A stretch of 35,171 bases of DNA from Methanothermococcus okinawensis (GTDB lineage Archaea > AGJL01 > Methanococci > Methanococcales > Methanococcaceae). Under the pieces are notes generated by a model that made no database searches, had not been told where the DNA came from, and saw nothing but the letters and a program-made list of their open reading frames with translations. The stretch's first letter is position 1, and every line of letters begins with the position of its first letter. Below are positions 8,752 through 16,339 of the stretch, piece by piece. A program made the translations under genes and the position numbers. Location: contig DQSV01000012.1 in assembly GCA_015663075.1 (NCBI GenBank), positions 1 to 35,171 of the forward strand, written 5' to 3'.

Positions 8752-9201
8752 CTAAATTTCTCCCTTTTGCCATCTCCTTATAATTTCTTTAATAATATCA
8801 TAGGAACTATGAAAGGGACATTTTACATATTGGTTGGTCTTTATGACATTTATATTTAAGTTATACTTTTTTAACTCCTCCTTTAACTTATTTACATTAA
8901 ATGTTGTTTGATCAGGGCCTAAAACTATAATATCCGGTTTTATATTCAATATTGGTTCTAATTTATTAGTTAAACTTCCAAGTATTGCTTTATCCACTGG
9001 CTTAAGTGCTTCTACTGTAAGTCGGCGTTGTTCTTCAGGTATTATCGGTTTTCTACCCTTTATTTTTTCAACGGTTTTATCCCTGGATACTATAACAATT
9101 AATTTATCTCCCAAACTTTTTGCATATTTAAGGGTGTTGTAATGTCCAGGATGTATTATATCAAAGGTGCCTGCAGTTACTACCACTTTATTTTTTCCCA
9201 T
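8752..9201 (-). CDS. ribL: FAD synthase RibL
   Basis: A 149-residue nucleotidyltransferase of the cytidylyltransferase-like fold: [16 protein letters not shown] with the HPGH adenylyl-transfer motif at 17-20, and a lysine-containing [16 protein letters not shown] loop. It matches archaeal RibL, which joins FMN and ATP to FAD. The characterised Methanocaldococcus enzyme is thiol-dependent and has two C-terminal cysteines; here the only cysteine in the whole protein is C128 (KCPFHSS), with His at the likely second position. A related glycerol-3-phosphate cytidylyltransferase activity is the main alternative. GTGGATAA precedes the start. Confidence 0.88.
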   Translation of the reverse strand: MGKNKVVVTAGTFDIIHPGHYNTLKYAKSLGDKLIVIVSRDKTVEKIKGRKPIIPEEQRRLTVEALKPVDKAILGSLTNKLEPILNIKPDIIVLGPDQTTFNVNKLKEELKKYNLNINVIKTNQYVKCPFHSSYDIIKEIIRRWQKGEI

Positions 9202-9330
9202 AGTTATCCACTTTATATATTAATAATCATATCATATGCTTTAATAAAATAATAATTATTATATTAAAAAAATAATATAAAGGATAAAATAAAATAAGAA
9301 ATAATATTTTTAAATCTCTCTAACTTAGAT

Positions 9331-9420
9331 TGTCATAAATTTTATAATGTTGGTACTGACAAAGGATCGCTTGCTCTTCCAGTGTTTGGGAGCACATAAT
9401 GAGAATAATAGAAAATTTCT
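9331..9420 (+). ncRNA. Candidate structured RNA, copy A
   Basis: In the 305-base gap between ribL and trkA. A hairpin is formed by 9372-9378 and 9388-9394 (7 bp, two G-U pairs) around a nine-base loop CCAGTGTTT. It is preceded by TACTGACAAAGGAT at 9354-9367. An AT-only outer stem (9337-9343 with 9412-9418) is possible. From CTTCC onward it matches the element at 24738 in 13 of 19 positions, with the differences mostly transitions. It could instead be part of the trkA leader. Confidence 0.4.
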
Positions 9421-9506
9421 AATTATTATATGATTATTTCTTAAGTGTTTATAATATCTTAGGTTTTAAACTTAAAATTATTAATTTAAAATTATATTGG
9501 GATATT

Positions 9507-10157
9507 ATGTATATAATTATCGCTGGGATCGGCAGAGTGGGGTTTGCCTTAGCAAAATCCCTCTCTGGAAAAAATCATGACTTAGTACTTATAGATACAC
9601 TTAAAGAGATATGTGAAGAGGTAGCCTGCGAAATAGATGCCATAGTAATTAACGGAGATTGTACTCGTATTAAAACCCTTGAAAATGCAGATATAGAAAG
9701 TGCAGATATGTTTATTGCAGTTACTGGACAGCAAGAAATAAATTTAATGAGTGCATTGCTTGCTAAGAACTATGGGGTTCCCAAAACAGTTGCCCGAGTT
9801 AGAGATCCTGAGTATAAAGAGGTATTTGAGAATTTAAATATAGATGTTGTTGTTAGTCCAGAACTTGTGGCTGCAAATTATATTGAAAAGCTTATAAATT
9901 TGCCAGGAATAGTTGATTTAACAGTTATTGGTAGAGGGGATGCAGAAATTCTTGAGTTAATTATTAGAGAAAATTCCAAGGTAGCCAATAAGCGTATAAA
10001 GGAATTGGGCAGACAAAAGGATTATTTAATAATTGCAGTATATGAAGACAATGAATTAACAATACCTGATGGAGAAACAATTTTAAAGGTAAATAGTAGA
10101 ATTATTATTTTAGCAAAAAAGGATGCTGTGCATGAGGTTAGAAAGTTGTTTGTATAG
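9507..10157 (+). CDS. trkA: TrkA-type potassium uptake regulatory subunit
   Basis: A 216-residue cytosolic protein with an N-terminal TrkA-N domain (GIGRVGFALAKSL; acidic residue at LIDT after strand 2) that binds NAD(H) or ATP, and a C-terminal TrkA-C domain (about 130-216; GETILKVNSRIIILAKKDAV). It gates a Trk/Ktr potassium channel. No TrkH/KtrB membrane subunit gene lies next to it, so the partner is elsewhere. GGGAT lies just before the ATG. It converges on cbiQ with 22 bases between the stops. Confidence 0.9.
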   Translation: MYIIIAGIGRVGFALAKSLSGKNHDLVLIDTLKEICEEVACEIDAIVINGDCTRIKTLENADIESADMFIAVTGQQEINLMSALLAKNYGVPKTVARVRDPEYKEVFENLNIDVVVSPELVAANYIEKLINLPGIVDLTVIGRGDAEILELIIRENSKVANKRIKELGRQKDYLIIAVYEDNELTIPDGETILKVNSRIIILAKKDAVHEVRKLFV

Positions 10158-10179
10158 GGGAAGCGTTATATATATTTTA

Positions 10180-10968
10180 TCAAAACACCTTAAAATCCTT
10201 TGTTAAATAAATTATAATTATTAAAAATATGTCAAATGCAAGTATTAACAAAATATATTTGATATTTGGAGATTCTATTTTAGAAAGTAGTTTTAGATTA
10301 CCATTGTATCCCCGGGAGTTCAGGATGATAAATAATCTCTCTCCTCTATCCCAGGAGGTTATAAATAAATTGGCTGCTAAAATTCCCAGGGATTTATATG
10401 TTGTTTTTAAATCCTTGTATCCCAGTCTAGTTTTTTGGGCATTTTCTATTCTAATGGCTTCGTCAATTAGTACAAATATATATCTGTACATCATCATTGC
10501 AATATCCAATATGGATGAGGGAACCCTTAACTCCTTTAAAACATAGAAGAGTTTAGTCATTGGCGTAGTTAATGCTAAAAACAGTGTACATGCAACCCCA
10601 CCTAACATTCTGCTAAATACTAACAGCCCCATATTTACCCCATATTCATAGAAAGAAATGTTATAACCAAAAATACCTATAGAGAATAGTTTATCTCCAA
10701 CTCCAGAGTATATAATGGCCATAAGTATTATAGTAATTATGCCAAACCCTATGGGAGTTCCTATAAGGGGTAAATATATTTTTAAGGGAACCTTTGCCTT
10801 GAAAATTGTTAAATATATCATTATAATGGCAATAATTAAAGGCACAATTATGGAGTTGGAAAGAACACAGATTAATAATAAAGATATTGCAAATATTACC
10901 TTTAATTTTGGATTAACATTATATAATCCATTATTATGGGCTATATTATCTATAGTATTCTGTAACAT
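10180..10968 (-). CDS. cbiQ: Cobalt/nickel ECF transporter T component CbiQ
   Basis: A 262-residue integral membrane protein with about five helices, the T subunit that couples the ATPase to the substrate-binding CbiM. The coupling-helix motif with Arg-Gly is visible (ILNSRGYNG near 225) and the preceding cytoplasmic region RIENAQKTRLGYKDL fits the family. GGTGA stands four bases before the ATG. It follows cbiM and cbiN, but 128 T-rich bases (on the coding strand) separate it from cbiN, and cbiO, normally next, is not downstream: trkA converges there instead. Confidence 0.92.
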   Translation of the reverse strand: MLQNTIDNIAHNNGLYNVNPKLKVIFAISLLLICVLSNSIIVPLIIAIIMIYLTIFKAKVPLKIYLPLIGTPIGFGIITIILMAIIYSGVGDKLFSIGIFGYNISFYEYGVNMGLLVFSRMLGGVACTLFLALTTPMTKLFYVLKELRVPSSILDIAMMMYRYIFVLIDEAIRIENAQKTRLGYKDLKTTYKSLGILAANLFITSWDRGERLFIILNSRGYNGNLKLLSKIESPNIKYILLILAFDIFLIIIIYLTKDFKVF

Positions 10969-11017
10969 AAATTCACCTTAAAATAATTTTTTTAAAAAAT
11001 TAATACTAAAAACTGTA

Positions 11018-11050
11018 AAAAATAAAGTAAAATACAAAAATAAAGTAAAA
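11018..11050 (-). repeat. Tandem T-rich repeat between cbiN and cbiQ
   Basis: Two exact copies of a 15-base unit (11018-11032 and 11036-11050), period 18. On the coding (minus) strand it reads TTTTACTTTATTTTT. The whole gap 10969-11096 is a string of T tracts on the coding strand, so it may act as a partial terminator that lowers cbiQ expression relative to cbiMN. Confidence 0.45.
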
Positions 11051-11096
11051 AAATAAATAATATAGTAAAATAATATAATTAAAAATAAAAAAATAA

Positions 11097-11393
11097 TTAT
11101 TGGGAGGTTAATTCCTTTTTACCGCTATAATATCCAATGAAATATCCTATGATTATGGCACCTATTGCAGCCTGTAACGCAAAGAGAAAGGATTCTATTT
11201 CTCCACTTGGAGGCTCCCATATTGGTTTAAACCAAGGTTTATAATTTGGATTCATTTTCTCTATGGCCTCTCCTCCTATATCATCTGATCCCTCAAAATA
11301 CCCTTGCTTTTCCCCTTTACCAGCGTACATTATAAGTGGGGCAATGATTAATAATATAACTCCTAAGATCATAATAATATGTTTTGTTTCCAT
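11097..11393 (-). CDS. cbiN: Cobalt/nickel transport accessory protein CbiN
   Basis: A 98-residue protein with two membrane helices (about 5-24 and 68-90) joined by an extracellular loop. The loop and second helix carry the family signature: PWFKPIWEPPSGEIESFLFA in part, followed by LQAAIGAIIIGY. CbiN stimulates metal loading of the ECF transporter, where it contacts CbiM. Its ATG abuts the cbiM stop codon directly, and its Shine-Dalgarno GGAGGTG lies inside the end of cbiM, so the two are translationally coupled. Confidence 0.94.
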   Translation of the reverse strand: METKHIIMILGVILLIIAPLIMYAGKGEKQGYFEGSDDIGGEAIEKMNPNYKPWFKPIWEPPSGEIESFLFALQAAIGAIIIGYFIGYYSGKKELTSQ

Positions 11394-12101
11394 TTATTCA
11401 GCACCTCCAGTATTGGTATTTAATGAAGATGTGTAGTTTGGAACTTCACTTTCATCAATAACTCCTAACTTCAAAAGTATATCTGGCCTTAACTCCTTTA
11501 TCTTATCCCATAGTAATGCTGTTAATAAACCTTCTGCAATTGCAAGGGGTACCTGAGTAATGGCATAAATACCTAAGAACGTTGTCACTGTAGTCATTGG
11601 ATTATTTCCTGGAAATGCCAATGTAAGTTCTATTGAGGTGGTAACATAAGTAATCCAATCTGCAGCAATGGCTGCCAACATAATTGCCCATGTGGATTTC
11701 ATCTTTCCTTTTAGGATTTTCCATACAATTGCCCCTGCAAGGGGACCCATAATACCCATGGAGAATACATTTGCTCCTAAGGTGGTTATACCACCATGGG
11801 CCATGAGTAGGGCTTGGAAGATTAATACTATGGTACCTAAAACTGCAGTAATTGGAACTCCAAAGAGTACGGCACCTAATCCATTACCACATGGGTGGGA
11901 ACAACTCCCTGTAACAGAGGGCATTTTAAGGGAACTCAATATAAACATAAAAGCTCCTGCAATGGCCAATAACGGTTTTACCTCTGGCTGCTCCTTTATC
12001 ATTTTATTCAACTGCATAACTCCATAGATTACTACTATACCTGATAGGATATACCAAAAGGCACACCACTCAGGTGGTAGAAATCCTTCCATTATGTGCA
12101 A
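11394..12101 (-). CDS. cbiM: Cobalt/nickel-binding ECF transporter S component CbiM
   Basis: A 235-residue membrane protein, the substrate-specific subunit that binds Co2+ or Ni2+. The start is set as TTG at 12101: GGGTGAT precedes it by three bases and it yields the family N-terminus MHIMEGFLP, in which Met1 and His2 are metal ligands. The upstream in-frame ATG at 12113 overlaps the Shine-Dalgarno sequence and would bury that terminus. A further conserved ligand His is H69 in GSCSHPCGNG, flanked unusually by Cys67 and Cys71. Neighbours cbiN and cbiQ confirm the system; sequence alone does not settle cobalt versus nickel. Confidence 0.94.
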   Translation of the reverse strand: MHIMEGFLPPEWCAFWYILSGIVVIYGVMQLNKMIKEQPEVKPLLAIAGAFMFILSSLKMPSVTGSCSHPCGNGLGAVLFGVPITAVLGTIVLIFQALLMAHGGITTLGANVFSMGIMGPLAGAIVWKILKGKMKSTWAIMLAAIAADWITYVTTSIELTLAFPGNNPMTTVTTFLGIYAITQVPLAIAEGLLTALLWDKIKELRPDILLKLGVIDESEVPNYTSSLNTNTGGAE

Positions 12102-12294
12102 GATATCACCCATAGATTTTTTTAGTTATTATTCTTTAGTAGGTATTATTAATTAAAGAAATATATAAAAATATAAACTTCTCTTTAAATTTCATAATAT
12201 ATATAATTTTCTATTTAATTTTATCTTTTCTAAAATAAATTTTATTAGATATTATACATGTTTGAAATTATTTATTGTTGATTATGGGAAAATT

Positions 12295-13005
12295 ATGAAA
12301 AAATTAATAGAATACTACAACACATTGGCCAGGGAGTATGATAAAATATATAAAAACAAAAGTATAGAGTATATGAGAATCATAGAGCAGGAAATATTGA
12401 ATAGTGAAGTTAAAAAAAATTATTTAATTTTGGATATAGGGTGTGGAACTGGAGAGCAATTGAATTATCTAAGGGATTACAATATATTGGGCCTTGATAT
12501 ATCCTTGGAGATGGCTAAGAGGGCTAAAAATAAAACTGGAAAATTTCTTTTTGTAGGAAATGCTGAATATCTTCCCTTTAAAAATAAATCCTTTAATTGT
12601 GTAATATCCCTTTTCGGAGCCTTAAACCATGTGCAGATAAATAGGGCATTTAAGGAGGTAAGGAGAGTATTAACAAAAAATGGAGTATTTATATTTTCCA
12701 TTGCAAATGTTTATAACTTAGGTTGGATAATTGGATCCCTAAAAAAAAGAGGATTAACTAAAACCAAAAGGGCTATTGAACATAAAAAGGGAGATATTGT
12801 AAAGTATGTAGGTGGAAATAGAATAAAAGTAAATACAAAATTTTATAGTATAAGAGATATTGAAAATATATTAAAAAAATATAATTTTTATATAAAATAT
12901 ACCTTTGGAACCAATATCACAAATTCTCCATTGGACAGAGTAATATACAAAACCTTTTTAAAGAATTTTGGGGCATACATTGGTGCTGTGGCTATTAGAA
13001 AATAG
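12295..13005 (+). CDS. Class I SAM-dependent methyltransferase
   Basis: A protein of about 236 residues with the UbiE/Methyltransf_11 pattern: motif I LILDIGCGTGEQLNYL near residue 46, an acidic motif II (LGLDIS), and NAEYLPFKNKSFNCVIS as motifs III-IV. Substrate unknown. It starts YYNTLAREYDKIYKN, common to the small-molecule or tRNA-modifying methyltransferases of this class. I prefer the ATG at 12295 because homologues start close to the YYN helix; a TTG at 12262 is in frame but has no ribosome binding site. It is transcribed away from cbiM. Confidence 0.85.
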   Translation: MKKLIEYYNTLAREYDKIYKNKSIEYMRIIEQEILNSEVKKNYLILDIGCGTGEQLNYLRDYNILGLDISLEMAKRAKNKTGKFLFVGNAEYLPFKNKSFNCVISLFGALNHVQINRAFKEVRRVLTKNGVFIFSIANVYNLGWIIGSLKKRGLTKTKRAIEHKKGDIVKYVGGNRIKVNTKFYSIRDIENILKKYNFYIKYTFGTNITNSPLDRVIYKTFLKNFGAYIGAVAIRK

Positions 13006-13190
13006 AGAATAACTTATATCAATGAAACAAGAGAGTAATAAGAATTGAATAAAAACATATAAAAAATTAGTAAAAAATAAAAAGATAATTAAAAAAATAA
13101 AAATATAAATTAATAGTCTAAAAAATGGTAATTTTATTATATTATTAAAATTGTGGACTTAACAATAATTTTTTAAGGTATTACTCTTAT

Positions 13191-13200
13191 TTTATATAAT
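13191..13200 (+). promoter_or_regulatory. TATA box for methanogenesis marker 2
   Basis: TTTATATAAT lies about 45-54 bases before the start codon at 13245, predicting a transcript start near 13222 and a short leader carrying the GGGG ribosome binding site. The rest of the 239-base gap is A-rich with no other structure. Confidence 0.5.
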
Positions 13201-13244
13201 ATTCTTAATATACTACATTAAATTACAATTAAAAAGGGGATTTT

Positions 13245-14219
13245 ATGGATTTAAGAGAAATAGTTAATGAGTTAAAGAATTTTGAAGGTGTTACTCGAAA
13301 AAAAGGGATAAAGGAGATAATATCCACTTTTAAATTCAATGACAGAGATTATAATTTTAATATAATATCCGATTTTGGAGATGATGCTGCAATAATTGCC
13401 ATTAATGATAAAGATGCCTTGTTATTGGCGGCTGATGGCATATGGGGCAAAATATTAGAGGTGGATCCCTGGTGGGCAGGTTATTGTTCAGTATTGGTAA
13501 ATGCCAATGATATAGCAGCCATGGGGGGTAAGTCTATAGGTATGACAAGTATAATTGGTATAAAGGATTGGAAAATATGCAAAGAGATTTTAAAGGGCAT
13601 AAATTACGGTGTAGATAAGTTTGGCATACCCATGGTTGGAGGGCATACCCATCCAGATGCCAATTGTAATGTTTTAGATGTTTCAATAACTGGTATTGTG
13701 AATAAAAACAACATCTTAAAGAGCAATGGTGCAAAGATTGGAGATAAAATAGTATTTGCTTATGATTTAGAGGGAAGGATTTATGAAAAATTTAGTTTAA
13801 ATTGGGACACCACCACTATGAAATCAAAAAAATTAGTAAGAGACCAATTAAAAGCCCTTGAAATTGTTGGAGAGAGAAAACTTGCCAATGCCTGTAAGGA
13901 TATAAGTAATCCTGGAGCCTTAGGTACCTTAGGCATGCTTTTGGAAGCCTCTAAAAAGGGAGGCTATGTAGATATAAGAAGGATACCTAAGCCTGAAAAT
14001 ATTCCATTAATTCAGTGGTTAAAGATATATCCTGGATGTGGATTTGTATTCACTGCCTCGGAGAAGGATGTTTCTACCTTAAAAGAGATTTTAGAGGAAG
14101 TAAATATCACTGCCGAAGTTTGTGGAGAGGTTATTAAAGAGAGAGAACTTGTAATACATGATGGAAAGGATAAAGAGGTTTTGTTTGATTTTAATAAGGA
14201 GTATATCTGTGGATGTTAG
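13245..14219 (+). CDS. Methanogenesis marker protein 2 (AIR synthase-related)
   Basis: A 324-residue protein of the AIR synthase/selenophosphate synthetase (PurM/SelD) superfamily. Seen: the nucleotide-binding FGDDAAIIAI and DALLLAADGIWGK segments, the N-terminal core VNANDIAAMGGKSIGM, GGHTHPDAN near residue 132, and a C-terminal half with SNPGALGTLGMLLEAS and the GFVFTAS strand. This is the form found almost only in methanogens (methanogenesis marker 2). Its reaction is not established. It is preceded by GGGG and a good TATA box. It converges with the hydrogenase gene with only two bases between stop codons. Confidence 0.88.
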   Translation: MDLREIVNELKNFEGVTRKKGIKEIISTFKFNDRDYNFNIISDFGDDAAIIAINDKDALLLAADGIWGKILEVDPWWAGYCSVLVNANDIAAMGGKSIGMTSIIGIKDWKICKEILKGINYGVDKFGIPMVGGHTHPDANCNVLDVSITGIVNKNNILKSNGAKIGDKIVFAYDLEGRIYEKFSLNWDTTTMKSKKLVRDQLKALEIVGERKLANACKDISNPGALGTLGMLLEASKKGGYVDIRRIPKPENIPLIQWLKIYPGCGFVFTASEKDVSTLKEILEEVNITAEVCGEVIKERELVIHDGKDKEVLFDFNKEYICGC

Positions 14220-14221
14220 TT

Positions 14222-15346
14222 TTAAATTCTTTTCTTTTCTATGGCCATTATTAACCTATCTGTACATGTAAAACATGGATCACAACTTGCAATAATTAAC
14301 TCTGCATCAGATACATGATATCCCTTTAATATAGCCTCCATACAGGCTAAATTGGTCTCTGTAGGAGTTCTTACCTTTGACTGGGTTACCCTACCTTCAC
14401 TATTTATACCATAGGAATAATACACTTGCCCCCTTTGGGCCTCGTTGTAGGTATCTATAGGTTTAAATTCTGTTATTTCGTAGTTAGGATTGTAAAATTC
14501 CTTTGGTAGATCATAAAGGCCCTTTAAGGCCTGTCTTATTATCTTAGTACTTTCAAAACACTCATACATTCTCACAAGTATCCTGGATAGAACATCCCCA
14601 TCATCCAATATTATTTCCTCAAATTCAAAGGAGTCATACTCAGGAACATGACCCATCTTTCTCATATCACTTTTTATGCCACTGCCTCTGGCTGTGGGAC
14701 CCACTGCATGATACTTTGAGGCAATCTTTCTGTCCATTACTCCAATATCCTTCATACGAGAAACCAGCAAAGGATCATTTAAGGTTCTATCAAGAAGTAT
14801 TTTCATTTTTTCATCGAATTTATCCATCCTCTCAATGAGATTAGGTATATGTTTATCAGATATGTTGCATCTTGGTCTTATTCCCCCTATTACAGGACAG
14901 GAATATTGAATCCTACTTCCACTTACATCAAATAGTGTTTGCATTATAGGTTCTCTGAGCATAAAGGCTCTCATGGACATGGTTTCATGGCCCAGTATCT
15001 CAAAGGCATGGCCAAATAACAATGTATGAGAATGTAATCTTTCCAATTCCTCCACTATTACCCTTATGTAATTTGCCCTCTCTGGAATCTCAATATTACT
15101 CCCTATTTCAGCAACCCTAACTGCACACCATAGATGAATATGGGAGCATATACCACATATTTTTTCAGTAAGTATTGTGGCTTTTTCTGGAGGTAATCCC
15201 TCCATAAGAAGTTCTACGCCCCTATAATTAACTCCTATTATAAGTTCTGCATCCTTTACTATTTCATCCTCAATGAACAATCTTAATCTATGGGGCTCAA
15301 GTATTGAAGAATGAATGGGACCTATGGCTATCTCTCCTTCATACAT
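14222..15346 (-). CDS. ehbN: Energy-converting [NiFe] hydrogenase large subunit, EhbN-like
   Basis: A 374-residue catalytic subunit of a group 4 [NiFe] hydrogenase. Both nickel-binding motifs are present: EKICGICSH with C64/C67, and DPCFTCTDR with C358/C361 close to the C-terminus. The short tail after the last motif suits group 4 enzymes. Methanococci have Eha and Ehb; ehaO lies inside a long eha operon whereas ehbN is known to be separate, so the isolated position favours EhbN (inference). Ehb uses the ion gradient to reduce ferredoxin for CO2 assimilation. Start supported by GTGATA. It diverges from hdrC, sharing a 244-base promoter region. Confidence 0.9.
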   Translation of the reverse strand: MYEGEIAIGPIHSSILEPHRLRLFIEDEIVKDAELIIGVNYRGVELLMEGLPPEKATILTEKICGICSHIHLWCAVRVAEIGSNIEIPERANYIRVIVEELERLHSHTLLFGHAFEILGHETMSMRAFMLREPIMQTLFDVSGSRIQYSCPVIGGIRPRCNISDKHIPNLIERMDKFDEKMKILLDRTLNDPLLVSRMKDIGVMDRKIASKYHAVGPTARGSGIKSDMRKMGHVPEYDSFEFEEIILDDGDVLSRILVRMYECFESTKIIRQALKGLYDLPKEFYNPNYEITEFKPIDTYNEAQRGQVYYSYGINSEGRVTQSKVRTPTETNLACMEAILKGYHVSDAELIIASCDPCFTCTDRLIMAIEKKRI

Positions 15347-15447
15347 AATATATCACTTTTTATTACTTTTAAATTTTTAAATAAAATAAATAATTAAATA
15401 TTTTAATAAAGTACTTTGGACATAATGATTATAATAATTATTATTTT

Positions 15448-15463
15448 TCATTATTAATAATGA
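15448..15463. promoter_or_regulatory. 16-bp perfect palindrome between ehbN and hdrC
   Basis: TCATTATTAATAATGA is its own reverse complement. It lies about 100 bases before the ehbN start in the divergent region. It could be an operator; the all-AT core makes chance occurrence fairly likely. Confidence 0.3.
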
Positions 15464-15495
15464 TAAATATTTTTATAATTCTATTTAAAAATAAA

Positions 15496-15529
15496 CTTTA
15501 TAAAACTAATATTATACATCTGTATAATA
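15496..15529 (+). promoter_or_regulatory. hdrC promoter with 9-bp palindromic operator candidate
   Basis: A TATA-like TTTATAAAA (about 15498-15505) is followed by the palindrome TATTATACA-TC-TGTATAATA at 15510-15529. The palindrome covers the region expected for transcription start (about 15527) and ends 61 bases before the hdrC start. Nine-base arms with a two-base spacer are typical of a dimeric repressor site. No regulator is identified. Confidence 0.5.
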
Positions 15530-15590
15530 GTAGAGTGCATATAACTATTTTTAAATATAGTGTATTAAAGAAATGAAAATTGGTGATATA

Positions 15591-16172
15591 ATGGTTATGA
15601 ATACTAAGGATTTTAATCAAGAGTTTCCAAAAAAATTGGTAGAAGTTGGAAATAGCATAGGAGAAGGTGAAGTGATAAATTCATTTGGTAGATGTTATCA
15701 GTGTGGAACCTGTACTGGAGGATGTCCAAGTGGAAGAATAACGGCATATCGTACAAGAAAATTAATAAGAGCAGCAATATTTGGATATGGAGATTACATA
15801 AAAAGTGAAGATCTTTGGAAATGTACAACATGCTACACCTGTTATGAGAGATGCCCCAGGGATGTAAAGATTACAGAGATTATTAAGGCCATGAGAAATA
15901 TTGCCTTTCAGATGGGACATGTGGCCCTTGCTCATAGAAAAACTGGGTTGTATGTTTATTTAACAGGCCATGCTGTACCTGTAAATGATGAAATGAAGGA
16001 AGTTAGGAAAAAATTAGGTTTAACTGAGGTACCTCCTACAACTCATAAATATCCCGATGTATTAGAACACATGAGAGGTATTATGGAGGATAGTGGTTTC
16101 TGTGAAAATGCTGGAATAGACCCTAAAACAAAAAAATTAAAGGAAATTAAAATAAAAGATTGGTCGAATTAA
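15591..16172 (+). CDS. hdrC: Heterodisulfide reductase subunit C
   Basis: A 193-residue iron-sulfur protein with two [4Fe-4S] motifs: C35-x2-C38-x2-C41-x3-C45 ([12 protein letters not shown]) and C78-x2-C81-x2-C84-x3-C88 ([12 protein letters not shown]). HdrC passes electrons from HdrA to HdrB in the soluble HdrABC complex that reduces CoM-S-S-CoB with flavin-based electron bifurcation. The start at 15591 is chosen because GGTGAT lies three bases before it; the ATG at 15573 would overlap this site. hdrB follows after a 167-base gap. Methanococci carry two hdrCB sets; which one this is cannot be told here. Confidence 0.95.
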   Translation: MVMNTKDFNQEFPKKLVEVGNSIGEGEVINSFGRCYQCGTCTGGCPSGRITAYRTRKLIRAAIFGYGDYIKSEDLWKCTTCYTCYERCPRDVKITEIIKAMRNIAFQMGHVALAHRKTGLYVYLTGHAVPVNDEMKEVRKKLGLTEVPPTTHKYPDVLEHMRGIMEDSGFCENAGIDPKTKKLKEIKIKDWSN

Positions 16173-16289
16173 GATATTATAAAAAATAAATTAAAATAAA
16201 AAAAATAATAGAATATAAAATAAAAAAATAATCATACATTATTAAAAATAATTATTCATTAAAAATATAGGGAAAACCCTCAAAATAGG

Positions 16290-16324
16290 ATAATAAAATC
16301 CAATATCATCTCAAGGATTATTAT
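16290..16324 (+). promoter_or_regulatory. Hairpin in the hdrC-hdrB intergenic leader
   Basis: Arms 16290-16301 and 16315-16324 pair over 10 bp with a two-base bulge, ending seven bases before the hdrB Shine-Dalgarno (GGTGA, 16331). A small AGGG/CCCT hairpin precedes it (16269-16280). The rest of the 167-base gap is A-rich and lacks T tracts, so it looks like an untranslated spacer or processing site and not a terminator. Confidence 0.35.
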
Positions 16325-16339
16325 AAAAATGGTGAAACT

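Noticed and set aside
12114-12261. Possible nickel-repressor (NikR) operator or cobalamin switch ahead of cbiM
   Set aside because: No GTATGA/TCATAC-type dyad and no folded leader seen; only AT-rich promoter DNA.
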